The translations under genes and the position numbers were made by a program. From contig NZ_CP019327.1 of NCBI RefSeq assembly GCF_001971705.1, positions 992,001 to 1,056,000 of the forward strand: 64,000 nt of DNA, given 5' to 3'. The notes beneath the pieces were generated by a model. It did no database searches, was not told the DNA's origin, and saw nothing but the letters and a program-made list of their open reading frames with translations. This DNA comes from Natronorubrum daqingense (GTDB taxonomy: Archaea > Halobacteriota > Halobacteria > Halobacteriales > Natrialbaceae). Below, piece after piece: positions 34,017 to 42,390 of this stretch; position 1 is the stretch's first letter, and the number at the start of each line of letters is the position of its first letter.

Positions 34017-35234
34017 ATGTCGAATATCACGAAGCGGTTACGAGAAACAGCGATGGGTCATCAAAACGAACCAGCAATCGCCGGTGAGGATGGGGTCGAG
34101 CCACTAACGTTTTCGACGCTCTGGTCACAAACGGACGCGTTCGCTGGCGGGTTACAGGAACGTGACATCGCCAGCGGTGATACTGTCGTGATCTGTCTGT
34201 CGAACCCTCAAGCGTTTCTCGTCGCGTTCTATGGGGCGCTCAGAAACGGATCGGTTCCGGTGACGATGCCGTCTTCGTATACGAACGCCGAGCGGACGAC
34301 CGTACTGAACGAGACAAATGGAACGGCGTACGTCACCGACGAAACGCCGTTTCTCGGCATTTTGAACAGAGTCACTTCGGTTCGTGTCGCGATCACCGTC
34401 GATATTGACTCTCGAATGGGGATCGATCTCTCCGCATTTCTCGACAACGACGGAATGAATAGCGCAGGATCTCGAACTGGCATCGACGTCGTTCGTCAAT
34501 CTGACACGGACCGTGGATTGATCGCGTACGTCGGATACGACGACGGGAGCCCGCTGGGAGTGGTTTATACGCACTCGGCGATTTCGGCTAGCGCTCGCCT
34601 CGGCGCGTCTATTCCTCACGAAACGACGCGCCCCCACCACCTTGGGGTTCTTCCACCGTCGAACCCGATCGAACTGCTCTACGGAGTGAATGCGACGATA
34701 CTGAGGGGCGGTCAGTATCATCCGCAGGCCCAGTGGTGTCCCGAGCGACTCCGGACTACCCTTGCCGCTGACGATATCGACCGGATATTAGTCACATCAT
34801 CCCAGTACGATGAACTTCGAGCATCCGAGACGGACGGAACTAACGAAGACGACAGTGACACGACGATCGCCGTCATCGAACAGATGACGTCACTACCCGA
34901 GAGGACTCGTGAGAACGCAACGAGTGGGTGCGCAACAAATGGGGACGCAACTCGGTACGTCGGGTCGCCAGAGACGGGACTGACGCACGCTCGAGTCCCG
35001 GGTGATGGGCCCAATTCGACGCACACTACGCTTCCCGACGTCGAAGTGAGGAATATCGAGGATGGAGACGGTGGACGGTCCGTCAGGAGTCCAGCGGCGA
35101 TGACTGCGTACGCGAACCGGCCAGAGTTGACCGATGAAACGATGATTACGACCGACGGTACGCGATGGATCCGAGCAGAGGCGATTGTGACGGGAGGGAC
35201 GACTGCGTCGGTCGTCGGATCGACTGCGCGGTAA
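34017..35234 (+). CDS. AMP-binding (acyl-CoA synthetase-like) protein, truncated and probably inactive
   Basis: A 405-residue protein that follows the N-terminal part of adenylate-forming enzymes: LTFSTLWSQTDAFAGGLQ, VVICLSNPQAFLVAFYGALRNGSVPV and LGVLPPSNPIELLYGVNATI match the usual core order. The phosphate-binding loop, normally T-S-G-T-T-G-x-P-K-G, reads YVGYDDGSPLG near residues 172-182 and has lost the threonine/serine-rich part and the lysine. The Y-G-x-T-E, T-G-D and C-terminal catalytic-lysine motifs are absent and the protein is about 100 residues short. An intact reading frame argues against recent inactivation. The ATG at 34017 is chosen because the upstream frame is unlike protein. 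Confidence 0.65.
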   Translation: MSNITKRLRETAMGHQNEPAIAGEDGVEPLTFSTLWSQTDAFAGGLQERDIASGDTVVICLSNPQAFLVAFYGALRNGSVPVTMPSSYTNAERTTVLNETNGTAYVTDETPFLGILNRVTSVRVAITVDIDSRMGIDLSAFLDNDGMNSAGSRTGIDVVRQSDTDRGLIAYVGYDDGSPLGVVYTHSAISASARLGASIPHETTRPHHLGVLPPSNPIELLYGVNATILRGGQYHPQAQWCPERLRTTLAADDIDRILVTSSQYDELRASETDGTNEDDSDTTIAVIEQMTSLPERTRENATSGCATNGDATRYVGSPETGLTHARVPGDGPNSTHTTLPDVEVRNIEDGDGGRSVRSPAAMTAYANRPELTDETMITTDGTRWIRAEAIVTGGTTASVVGSTAR

Positions 35235-35296
35235 ATCGAACTCGAGTTGTTCTCACAATCGGCGTACCTATCAGGCTCTGTTCCCCAGTGTGTGGT

Positions 35297-36172
35297 ATGA
35301 ACGCTGTCGACGCAGCAGGTCTCGGGATCGGTGACGATTACCCGCCCCGGATTATGGGTGTGTTGAACGTCAGCGAGGAGTCACCGTACGATCCGAGCGT
35401 GTTCGACGATCCCGGTGACGCCGCTCAATATGTCGACGAATCGTTGATCGACGAGGGTGCCGATATCGTCGACATCGGACTCGAGTCTGCGAACAAACGC
35501 TTCGACGTGCTTTCGGCCGACGAAGAACTCGAGCGACTGGATATCGCCCTCGAGACGATTGAGAGCGTCAGTGGAGATGCGGTGTTCTCGATCGAAACTC
35601 GGTACGCAGCGGTTGCCGACGAGGCGATTTCACGTGGGTTCGACATGGTCAACGACATTGCCGGATTCGCCGATCCGGAGATGCCGGTCGTCTGTTCGGA
35701 GTACGACGTCGCCGTCGCCAAGATGGCAAGTCCGCCCGACCTCGAGCGACCCGGTGCCATCGAGGAGACCGATTGGGCGCAACGAAAGTCACGCGTGTGG
35801 GCCGATAACGCCGACTACGTCGACAAGGTCTACGAGGCGTTGAAACAAAACGGTCTGACCGAGAAGACGATCATCGATCCGGCGTTCGGCGGATGGAGCG
35901 AGGCACAAACGCTCGAGAACGACCGGGAGACGTTCCGACGCCTGCGAGAGTTTCGGTCGCTCGAGCGACCGATGCTCGTCTCGATCAACCGGAAGAACTT
36001 CCTCGGAGACATCGCCGATCGCGAGACCGAAGATCGACTGCCGGTGAGCCTCGCTGCGACCTCGATGGCCGTCGACCGTGGGGCACACATCGTCCGAACG
36101 CACGACGTTGCCGAAACGAGGGATGCAGCACTGATCGGTGATGCGTTCGCTGATTCGTGTGCTCGAGACTGA
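35297..36172 (+). CDS. folP: Dihydropteroate synthase-type protein
   Basis: A 291-residue TIM-barrel protein of the pterin-binding family, which joins a hydroxymethyl-dihydropterin to a p-aminobenzoate-type acceptor. Motifs: IMGVLNVSEESPYD near residues 19-32 (equivalent to NVTPDSF), DEGADIVDIGLESANK near 52-67 (normally G-A-D-I-I-D-I-G-G-E-S), GFDMVNDIAGF near 115-125, IIDPAFGGWSE near 193-203 and a basic loop LVSINRKNFLGD near 226-237. Several loops differ from bacterial FolP, so the acceptor may differ. The ATG at 35297 is preferred; the frame extends upstream. The C-terminus is formed by the first copy of a 19-bp repeat. MptE is encoded 600 bases downstream. Confidence 0.85.
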   Translation: MNAVDAAGLGIGDDYPPRIMGVLNVSEESPYDPSVFDDPGDAAQYVDESLIDEGADIVDIGLESANKRFDVLSADEELERLDIALETIESVSGDAVFSIETRYAAVADEAISRGFDMVNDIAGFADPEMPVVCSEYDVAVAKMASPPDLERPGAIEETDWAQRKSRVWADNADYVDKVYEALKQNGLTEKTIIDPAFGGWSEAQTLENDRETFRRLREFRSLERPMLVSINRKNFLGDIADRETEDRLPVSLAATSMAVDRGAHIVRTHDVAETRDAALIGDAFADSCARD

Positions 36173-36245
36173 TTCGTGTGCTCGAGACTGATTCGTGTGC
36201 TCGAGACTGATTCGTGTGCTCGAGACTGATTCGTGTGCTCGAGAC
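36151..36245. repeat. Five-copy perfect 19-bp tandem repeat at the folP 3' end
   Basis: Five identical copies of TGATTCGTGTGCTCGAGAC, end to end. The first copy encodes the last residues of FolP. The TGA at the start of the second copy is the stop codon (36170-36172), so the repeat array itself terminates the gene. Confidence 0.95.
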
Positions 36246-36454
36246 GAGTGTCGATCGATTTCTGTCTTCTTCTCTTTACGGCCGATCTACGCAGTCCCGA
36301 TGAGAGGAGCCAGCCACTCGTGGTACCAATAACCATGGTACAGTAACGTCGGACCGATTCGACTGAATTCACGCCGCTCGAGTATTCTCTCCAGATATTC
36401 GTCACGCTCGACAGTATCAGATTCCAACTACTGACAGTGCTCAGGTAAGAGAAA

Positions 36455-36461
36455 GCTTATG
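36455..36461 (+). promoter_or_regulatory. TATA-like box of the candidate small RNA
   Basis: GCTTATG lies about 26 bases before the predicted 5' end of the structured element near 36482. Confidence 0.4.
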
Positions 36462-36481
36462 CCTGATGCTTCAAAAGGATG

Positions 36482-36586
36482 GAGTGGACGCCGGGTGGCC
36501 TCCCGGGTAGGGGTACTTCGGAGGCGACCTCCCGGCCCACAACACGGAATTATTGTGGCCCCAACCGGCGAGTGACATCTTCACTC
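36482..36586 (+). ncRNA. Candidate structured RNA (three-way junction plus end hairpin)
   Basis: Three stems can be drawn by hand. P1 pairs 36489-36498 with 36561-36570 (nine pairs, one G-A mismatch). P2 pairs 36503-36511 with 36528-36535 (eight pairs, one bulged T). P3 pairs 36537-36542 with 36553-36558 (six pairs, 10-base loop). A perfect 6-bp hairpin, GAGTGA/TCACTC with a 5-base loop, follows at 36570-36586 and may mark the end. A TATA-like box sits at the right distance upstream. I do not recognise it as RNase P, SRP RNA, tRNA or a known riboswitch. It could be a stand-alone small RNA or a leader of mptE. Confidence 0.5.
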
Positions 36587-36769
36587 GAGCACGTTATGTA
36601 CTCCGCCGTGACTGTTCTTCTTTGAAATAGAATCGACTGATGAACGCTGGCTGTTGTGAACACAACGTCGGACTATCGTTCGTTGGACTATCTCGCTATT
36701 GTTCGTCCCACTATCGTTTGTGGGGCCGCGTGCGCAATACAGATACGACTCCACTTCACAAGAGGAAGT

Positions 36770-37483
36770 ATGGAGTTCGACGAGTGGGAACCCGTGTACG
36801 AAGCGATTCTCGAGGATTTCGGGTACGGTCGTGAAGGTGATGAGCGAGCGCGGGATCTTCTCGGATCGATGACCAACGCGTTCGATTTCGACGTACTCTC
36901 GAGCGTCGAAGACGCAACTGTCGCCATCGTTGGGGCGGGACCATCGCTCGAAGACGATGCTGCGCTCGAGCGAATCCGGGGAGCCGACGTCGTCTTTGGG
37001 GCCTCGACAGCGACCGATCGGCTCGCAGCCCACGGCATCGCCGTCGACTGTATGGTGACGGATCTCGATAAGAATCCGGGTACCGTTCGACGTCTCACGG
37101 AAGATGGCGTTCCCGTCGCAGTCCACGCTCACGGAGACAATATCCCGCTGATTCGCGAGGTCATTCCGACGTGCACAGACGAATACGTGCTTCCAACGAC
37201 GCAGGCTGCACCGCGGGGTCCGGTCGTCAACGTCGGCGGGTTCACCGACGGTGACCGTGGGGCCTTCCTCGCCGACCATCTCGGTGCCACGACCCTCGAG
37301 TTCGTCGGCTGGGATTTCGACGATCCGACGGTCGATGGGCAGAAAGCCCGGAAACTCGAGTGGGCCGAACGACTACTCGCCTGGCTCGAGCGACGCCGCG
37401 GCGAGGCGTTCGAACTGTTAGACGGCCGTCGAGCGACTATCGATACGAACGACTTACCAGTGGAACCCACCCGAGACCAGTGA
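36770..37483 (+). CDS. mptE: 6-hydroxymethyl-7,8-dihydropterin pyrophosphokinase MptE (DUF115)
   Basis: A 237-residue archaeal enzyme that transfers pyrophosphate from ATP to 6-hydroxymethyl-dihydropterin, the step before FolP; it replaces bacterial FolK. Family landmarks: ATVAIVGAGPSLEDD near residues 49-63, DVVFGASTATDRL near 72-84, CMVTDLDKNP near 94-103, VHAHGDNIPLI near 120-130 and FVGWDFDDP near 182-190. The ATG at 36770 gives the expected start MEFDEWEPVYE; the upstream frame does not look like protein. It lies on the same strand as folP, and the two give a pterin/folate pathway pair. Confidence 0.92.
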   Translation: MEFDEWEPVYEAILEDFGYGREGDERARDLLGSMTNAFDFDVLSSVEDATVAIVGAGPSLEDDAALERIRGADVVFGASTATDRLAAHGIAVDCMVTDLDKNPGTVRRLTEDGVPVAVHAHGDNIPLIREVIPTCTDEYVLPTTQAAPRGPVVNVGGFTDGDRGAFLADHLGATTLEFVGWDFDDPTVDGQKARKLEWAERLLAWLERRRGEAFELLDGRRATIDTNDLPVEPTRDQ

Positions 37484-37556
37484 CGGCTCACTCTCGTGTG
37501 CGCGTCGCCGAGGGGCTGAGGGGCTCGAGGTGGGTACACTACTCGAGATGACCCGA

Positions 37557-37793
37557 TCACTCGAGGTGGTAGGTGGCGATCTCCTCGCGACCGCAAGTCG
37601 GACACGAGGGTGCCGACGTTTGCAACGTCGTTCCGCACTGACGACACTCTTCGATGGTCGTTCGATCCGAATCTCGAGAGAGGACGGCTCGAAGTGATCG
37701 GCGGATGCGTGAGTCGCGACCGCCCCGATTCGGCTGACTCTTCCGTGCCATAGTCGCCAGATCGATCGTATCGGGTTTCGTTATACTCTCCAT
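37557..37793 (-). CDS. Small C-terminal zinc-ribbon protein
   Basis: A 78-residue basic protein. The N-terminal half is Arg/Ser-rich, and the C-terminus holds two knuckles, ECRQCGTTL and SCPTCGREE, that form one zinc ribbon. The start at 37793 (MESITKPDT) is chosen over an in-frame start at 37850. Similar small zinc-ribbon proteins are widespread in haloarchaea; no role is known. It is convergent with mptE. Confidence 0.65.
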   Translation of the reverse strand: MESITKPDTIDLATMARKSQPNRGGRDSRIRRSLRAVLSRDSDRTTIEECRQCGTTLQTSAPSCPTCGREEIATYHLE

Positions 37794-38022
37794 ACCCTGA
37801 ATAACACAATATTTGATGCGGGCGACATCTCGATTGCGTCGGGTGGTCACACCAACTGTTCATCAGGCGGGGTTCGCGAGAGGGTTGAGTGAACGAATCA
37901 TGGCTGGGTGTATTGAACGATTCCGGCATCACGGGCTACCTGTGACTGAACAAGGCAACACTGACGCCTCGAGTTACTAGTGTGGTCTCGAGCAATTCAG
38001 GCTCGAATTCGCTTCTCGAGCG

Positions 38023-39189
38023 TTAGAAGAGTGCGTCGAGTTCGCCGCCCGTATCGACCAGTGTCGCGAACTCGTCTTCGGCGTTCGCGTGCACGGTTGC
38101 CGTGGTCTCTTTCGCTTCGACAGCAACCTGTTGGAGTCGTTTGACACGTGGAACGTCCGTCACTCCCGAGAGGAGAACCACTGCTCCAACGTCCGAGTCG
38201 TCCGCCCGCGGATAATCGCCGCCGCGAATTTCCATGCTTCCCGTTTCCTCCTCGAGCCACTGTCGACCGCGTTCGACGCCCTTTCGATTGAGGTGATCCG
38301 CCGGCCCCGTGGCGACGACCAATCCGCGGTCTGCACTCCCGACGTCACACGGGAGCGTCAGTCGACCCAGCGTCGCCTTCCGGACGAGACTCGTCATCCG
38401 ATTGGTGGCGCTTCCCTCGTCGAACTCGTCGTTGCTCCCGGTGAACGACGAAAGCAGTCCGTCGCTGTTCGTTCCGACGGATTCGCTCGCGTAACCGATC
38501 GTCGAGACGCCGCCACTCGAGAGCGTGTTGATGATCTCTGAGGAATCGACGACGCTCTCTGCGACCACGTCGCCGTGTGAGACCTCGCCGGAAGCGAACA
38601 GGAGGCCGAAGCGTTCGACGATTTCGCGATTGATCCGATCGTAGCCGTCTCCGACGGATTCGCCGGTACTCCGCCAGACGTCGTTGTCGAAGACGAGGAG
38701 GTTGTCGACTTCCCGGACGAACGTCTGGAACGAGCGTGCCGCGTTGAGCGTGTAGATCCCGCCCTCGTCCATCGCGGGGAGGAGACCTAGCCCGTAGACG
38801 GGTTGGGTGTAGATGGTTCGGAGGTGTTTCGCGAGGACGGGTGCGCCACCCGACCCGGTGCCTCCGCCCAGACCGGCGACGACGAGGAACGCGTCGAGTT
38901 CGTGCGTCGGCACCTGATCGATCGCGTGTTGTATCTCGTCGATGTCCGTTTCGGTGACCGCTGCACCGAGTTCGTTGTCCGCGCCGACCCCGTGACCGTT
39001 CACTCGCGCCTGTCCGACGAGCACGCGACGATCCTCCGGGACGTTCTCGAGTCCGTGGAGATCCGCCGTCGCCGTATTGACCGCGATGGCGTCCTCGACG
39101 AACCCGCCGCCGATCTCGGAATCGTACGCCAGAAATTGATCGACGACCTTTCCACCTGCCTGTCCAAAGCCGATGAGTGCGAGTTTCAT
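38023..39189 (-). CDS. cetZ: CetZ tubulin-superfamily GTPase
   Basis: A 388-residue cytoskeletal GTPase of the archaeal CetZ group, which controls cell shape and motility in Haloferax. The GTP-binding tubulin signature GGGTGSG is at residues 108-114. The N-terminal ALIGFGQAGGKVVDQF is the first nucleotide loop and VNTATADLHGL the second. DGYDRINREIVERFG near 181-195 lies at the GTP-binding helix with the N and R/D residues. The C-terminal activation domain ends with TLVDTGGELDALF. The start at 39189 follows an AT-rich 300-base region. Whether it is CetZ1-type or another paralogue cannot be decided from the sequence alone. Confidence 0.92.
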   Translation of the reverse strand: MKLALIGFGQAGGKVVDQFLAYDSEIGGGFVEDAIAVNTATADLHGLENVPEDRRVLVGQARVNGHGVGADNELGAAVTETDIDEIQHAIDQVPTHELDAFLVVAGLGGGTGSGGAPVLAKHLRTIYTQPVYGLGLLPAMDEGGIYTLNAARSFQTFVREVDNLLVFDNDVWRSTGESVGDGYDRINREIVERFGLLFASGEVSHGDVVAESVVDSSEIINTLSSGGVSTIGYASESVGTNSDGLLSSFTGSNDEFDEGSATNRMTSLVRKATLGRLTLPCDVGSADRGLVVATGPADHLNRKGVERGRQWLEEETGSMEIRGGDYPRADDSDVGAVVLLSGVTDVPRVKRLQQVAVEAKETTATVHANAEDEFATLVDTGGELDALF

Positions 39190-39501
39190 GGGTGTATTCG
39201 TGGCCGCTACTGAGTCGGGGTCGTTCGACTACTCTGCCGAACGACCGTTTCAGTAGCCGTCTCACAGTTGATCGATCGACAGCCGTTCCTATTGTTATGG
39301 ATAGAGTATACTCGAATAAACAAAAATAAATACCTCATTACATTCTTTATTTTCTAGATATTGGTCAGTTCGGACTCTCGAGATCAAACTGCGAGATGGA
39401 GCAATCCTCTCGAGTGTTCCGCGACACGTCAGCTAATCGTCTCGGCGAAATGTCGATTCGAGAGTAAGTCCTATACGCAACGGTAGCGTACCCTCGCTCG
39501 T
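39190..39501. other. Divergent region between cetZ and the peptide-binding protein
   Basis: About 310 bases, with an unusually AT-rich core at 39290-39362 (runs such as AAACAAAAATAAATA). It probably holds the cetZ promoter at its left part. The plus-strand gene starts at 39502, preceded by TATACG near 39470. No repeats were found. Confidence 0.5.
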
Positions 39502-41256
39502 ATGGAAGGGGGCGCGCTGCCGACGACGCGACGAGGGTTCATTGCTGGCGGGAGTGTGGCCGCTGTGAGTTCTCTTGCAGGCTGTTTCGATCGACTCTGG
39601 TCCCAAGCGGAAACGACCGGTCCGGATCAGGTGACAATGTCGATCAAAACGGTCCCGGCAGACGACGATCCACTCGCCGCGACCGTTGCGAACCGGCTCC
39701 GTGAAAACTTCACCGAGGCCGGGATCGACGCGTCCCATCACCCAATCGCGAAGGCAGAACTCCACCGTGAGGTCCTCCTCGAGCACGATTACGACGTTTT
39801 CGTCGTCCGACATCGCGGGTTCGACGAGTACGACTCGCTGTCTGGGTTGTTACATTCGCAGTTCGTCAGCGAGCGGGGGTGGCAGAACCCGTTCCAATTC
39901 GCTGACCTCACTGTCGACGACCTCCTCGAACGACAACGCGAGGCGTCGAACGACGACCGCCCGACAGAACTCGTCGATCTCGTCGAGTTCCTGTTGGAAG
40001 CAGTGCCCTACACGGTGGTCGCACATCCGTACCGAATCAGCGGCGTCCAGTCCAGTCTCGAGGCTGCGACGCCGCCACGAGACACCCCGAGTTACGTCGA
40101 CCTCCTCTCAGACGAGAACAACGGATCACTGGATGGTCGGGTAGAGTTGGGCGTTTTTGGAGAAAATTTGACCCAGCGACTGAACCCACTCACCGTCGAT
40201 CGGAACCGAATCGACGGGGTGTTGGATTTGCTGTACGATCCGTTAGTTCGCCAGTTCGAAGACGACTACGTGCTGTGGCTGGCTGAGGACGTCGAATGGG
40301 ACGACGATAACGGACTTCGTGCCGACGTCACGCTCCGTGAGGGTCTCGAGTGGCACGACGGTGAACCGATCGACGCGGACGACGTGGCGTTCACGCTCGA
40401 ACTCATCGAGGATACGTCGCTCGGCGACGCTGAGAGTCCGATTCCTGCTCCAGTCTATCGAGATCAACAACTGCTCGTCGAATCGACTGACGTGTACGCG
40501 ACAGACTCAATTTCGATATCGTTCGGATCGGTGTCGCGGGACGTCGCCAGACGCGTGTTCACGATACCACTCCTTCCAGAGCACATCTGGGCCGACCGAT
40601 CGGAAATCATCGCTAATCGCCAGACTGAGGTGCTCGCAAGCGACAACGAGGAACCGATCGGCTCAGGATTGTTCGCGTTCGAAGCGGCGACGGAGGACAA
40701 CGAAGTCCTTCTCGAACCGTTCGAAGCGCACGTCTTCTCCGAGAGTGGGGACCGACCATCGGTGCTCGAGAACTTCTCACATTTCGGTGGGCTGCGATAC
40801 AGTATCGTGGCGAACTCGGGAACGATGGTCGACACATTGTTTGACATGGACATCGATATTACGGCGAGCGAACTGCCGCCGGAGTACGTTAGTGACGTTC
40901 AGGGAACGAGCGGCGTGACGACGACCAAGGATCCTTCTGACTCGTTTTATATGATTGGATACAACAACCAACACGACGAACTCGCGAATCCGAACTTCCG
41001 GCGTATCTGTTCGCGCTTGATCGATCGCGAGACGACCGTCGAAGACGTCTTCAATGACTTTGGGGATCCAGCGACGACACCAGCCGAACTCGTCGGCATG
41101 CACAACGCCGACTTCGACGACGATGACGAACTCGACTCGCTCACCCCAGAGGTGTTGAACTTTCCGGGGTCTGCAGGATCGATCGATACCGCTCAGACTC
41201 GGTCGCTGTTCGAAGATATCGGGTACAGCTACGACGACGGTGTATTGCTCAAGTAG
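39502..41256 (+). CDS. Peptide/nickel-type ABC substrate-binding lipoprotein (orphan)
   Basis: A 584-residue binding protein of SBP family 5. The Tat-type leader TTRRGFIAGGSVAAVSSLAG ends at the lipobox cysteine. The fold is marked by LDLLYDPLVRQFEDDYVLWL, VTLREGLEWHDGEPIDADDVAF near 276-297 (split here across a typical family block) and IPLLPEHIW. A late segment YMIGYNNQHDELANPNFRRI matches the family. No permease or ATPase genes lie next to it: the neighbours are cetZ and a PAP2 gene. It may work with a transporter encoded elsewhere or have a sensing role. Confidence 0.88.
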   Translation: MEGGALPTTRRGFIAGGSVAAVSSLAGCFDRLWSQAETTGPDQVTMSIKTVPADDDPLAATVANRLRENFTEAGIDASHHPIAKAELHREVLLEHDYDVFVVRHRGFDEYDSLSGLLHSQFVSERGWQNPFQFADLTVDDLLERQREASNDDRPTELVDLVEFLLEAVPYTVVAHPYRISGVQSSLEAATPPRDTPSYVDLLSDENNGSLDGRVELGVFGENLTQRLNPLTVDRNRIDGVLDLLYDPLVRQFEDDYVLWLAEDVEWDDDNGLRADVTLREGLEWHDGEPIDADDVAFTLELIEDTSLGDAESPIPAPVYRDQQLLVESTDVYATDSISISFGSVSRDVARRVFTIPLLPEHIWADRSEIIANRQTEVLASDNEEPIGSGLFAFEAATEDNEVLLEPFEAHVFSESGDRPSVLENFSHFGGLRYSIVANSGTMVDTLFDMDIDITASELPPEYVSDVQGTSGVTTTKDPSDSFYMIGYNNQHDELANPNFRRICSRLIDRETTVEDVFNDFGDPATTPAELVGMHNADFDDDDELDSLTPEVLNFPGSAGSIDTAQTRSLFEDIGYSYDDGVLLK

Positions 41257-41482
41257 TTCCGGTCGGTCGCGTGTGGGTGACTGCGTCGTTCTCACTTGCG
41301 TTCTCCCGCTCACTGTTGCGTTCTCTTGTTGACTGTCGACAACTCCGCTGGTTGGGGCTACGTCGGTCACTATCCGTCTGTCGACGACGAGCAACTGTTC
41401 TACAGTGGAACGTATCGGCCACCCACACCGATACCCATGAAAGAGTTAATGATGCGCAGTCTCTATCTCTACGTAGACCCGA

Positions 41483-42355
41483 ATGGCGCTCCTCTCAGTA
41501 CTGTTCGAACTCTCGCTCGTCGTGGCGGCGATGCTCGTCACCGGGATACTCGTTATTATCGGTCCCCGAAACCTGATCGATGCGATACGAGACTTCCGAT
41601 GGCGTCTCGAGGCCTGCCTCTTGCCGGTTATCGCGTTGGCCGCCGTCTTGCTCTTGCGCTGGTCGACACAGGATATCGTGCAGTTACTCGAGCGTCGCGT
41701 CCTCCAGAACAATATCACGCCCTACCTCTTCGAGTTCGATCAGACGGTGTTCGGAACGGACCCCGTCGTTATGGTCCAGTCGGTCCAGACGGATCTGGTG
41801 ACGGCGTTTTTCGTCTTCATCTACATCTACGGCTACGCGTTCTTGTTGTTGTTCCCGTTTCTCGCGTATTTTGCACTCGAGGAGATGGACGACCTCTCGA
41901 CGCTCATCCTCGCGTTTACCGCGAACTACGCGATCGGGTTGCTCTTCTATACGCTCTTCGTGGCGTATGGACCACGCAACATCGATCCAACCACGTTCGA
42001 GCCGTTGTTATACGACGTCTTCCCGCAGTCGGGGGCGCTCACGACCGAAGTGAATCAGAGCACGAACGTTTTCCCGTCGTTGCACACCTCGCTTTCGATG
42101 ACCGTCTTCTTCCTCGCGTGGGTAACGCGCCGGAAGTATCCGCTGTGGGTTCCGGTCTCCGGTTTCCTCGCGGTCAGCGTCGCGCTTTCGACGATGTACC
42201 TGGGAATACACTGGTTCGCTGACGTCGTCGCCGGCACCATCCTCGCACTCGTGAGCGTTTACATCGGCGTCAACTACACTGTCGAGGGCATCGTCGACTC
42301 GGTTCGTCGATTCTTCGAGACCCGGTTGGACTCGGTTAGCGGGACTAACGAATAA
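41483..42355 (+). CDS. PAP2-superfamily membrane phosphatase/transferase
   Basis: A 290-residue polytopic membrane protein with about six helices. The two downstream PAP2 motifs are clear: FPSLHTSLSMTVF near residues 200-212 (motif 2, with catalytic His) and STMYLGIHWFADVVAG near 237-252 (motif 3, with Arg-less His-Asp). The first K-x6-R-P motif is not visible, as in the inositol-phosphorylceramide-synthase-like subgroup. It therefore may act on lipid phosphates or in head-group transfer. An intergenic spacer of about 230 bases separates it from the binding-protein gene. Confidence 0.85.
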   Translation: MALLSVLFELSLVVAAMLVTGILVIIGPRNLIDAIRDFRWRLEACLLPVIALAAVLLLRWSTQDIVQLLERRVLQNNITPYLFEFDQTVFGTDPVVMVQSVQTDLVTAFFVFIYIYGYAFLLLFPFLAYFALEEMDDLSTLILAFTANYAIGLLFYTLFVAYGPRNIDPTTFEPLLYDVFPQSGALTTEVNQSTNVFPSLHTSLSMTVFFLAWVTRRKYPLWVPVSGFLAVSVALSTMYLGIHWFADVVAGTILALVSVYIGVNYTVEGIVDSVRRFFETRLDSVSGTNE

Positions 42356-42390
42356 TTCGCGGAATCCGCGCGATCGTCATCAGCAGTGAC

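Larger units (their letters stand above)
36246..36769. other. Intergenic region folP-mptE
   Basis: About 520 bases without a protein gene. The left half shows nothing beyond short AT/GC mixed sequence. The right half contains the candidate structured RNA (about 36482-36586) and then the mptE leader. Confidence 0.6.

Noticed and set aside
36151-36245. Possible CRISPR or attachment site
   Set aside because: Contiguous identical 19-base units without spacers; no integrase or tRNA gene adjacent.
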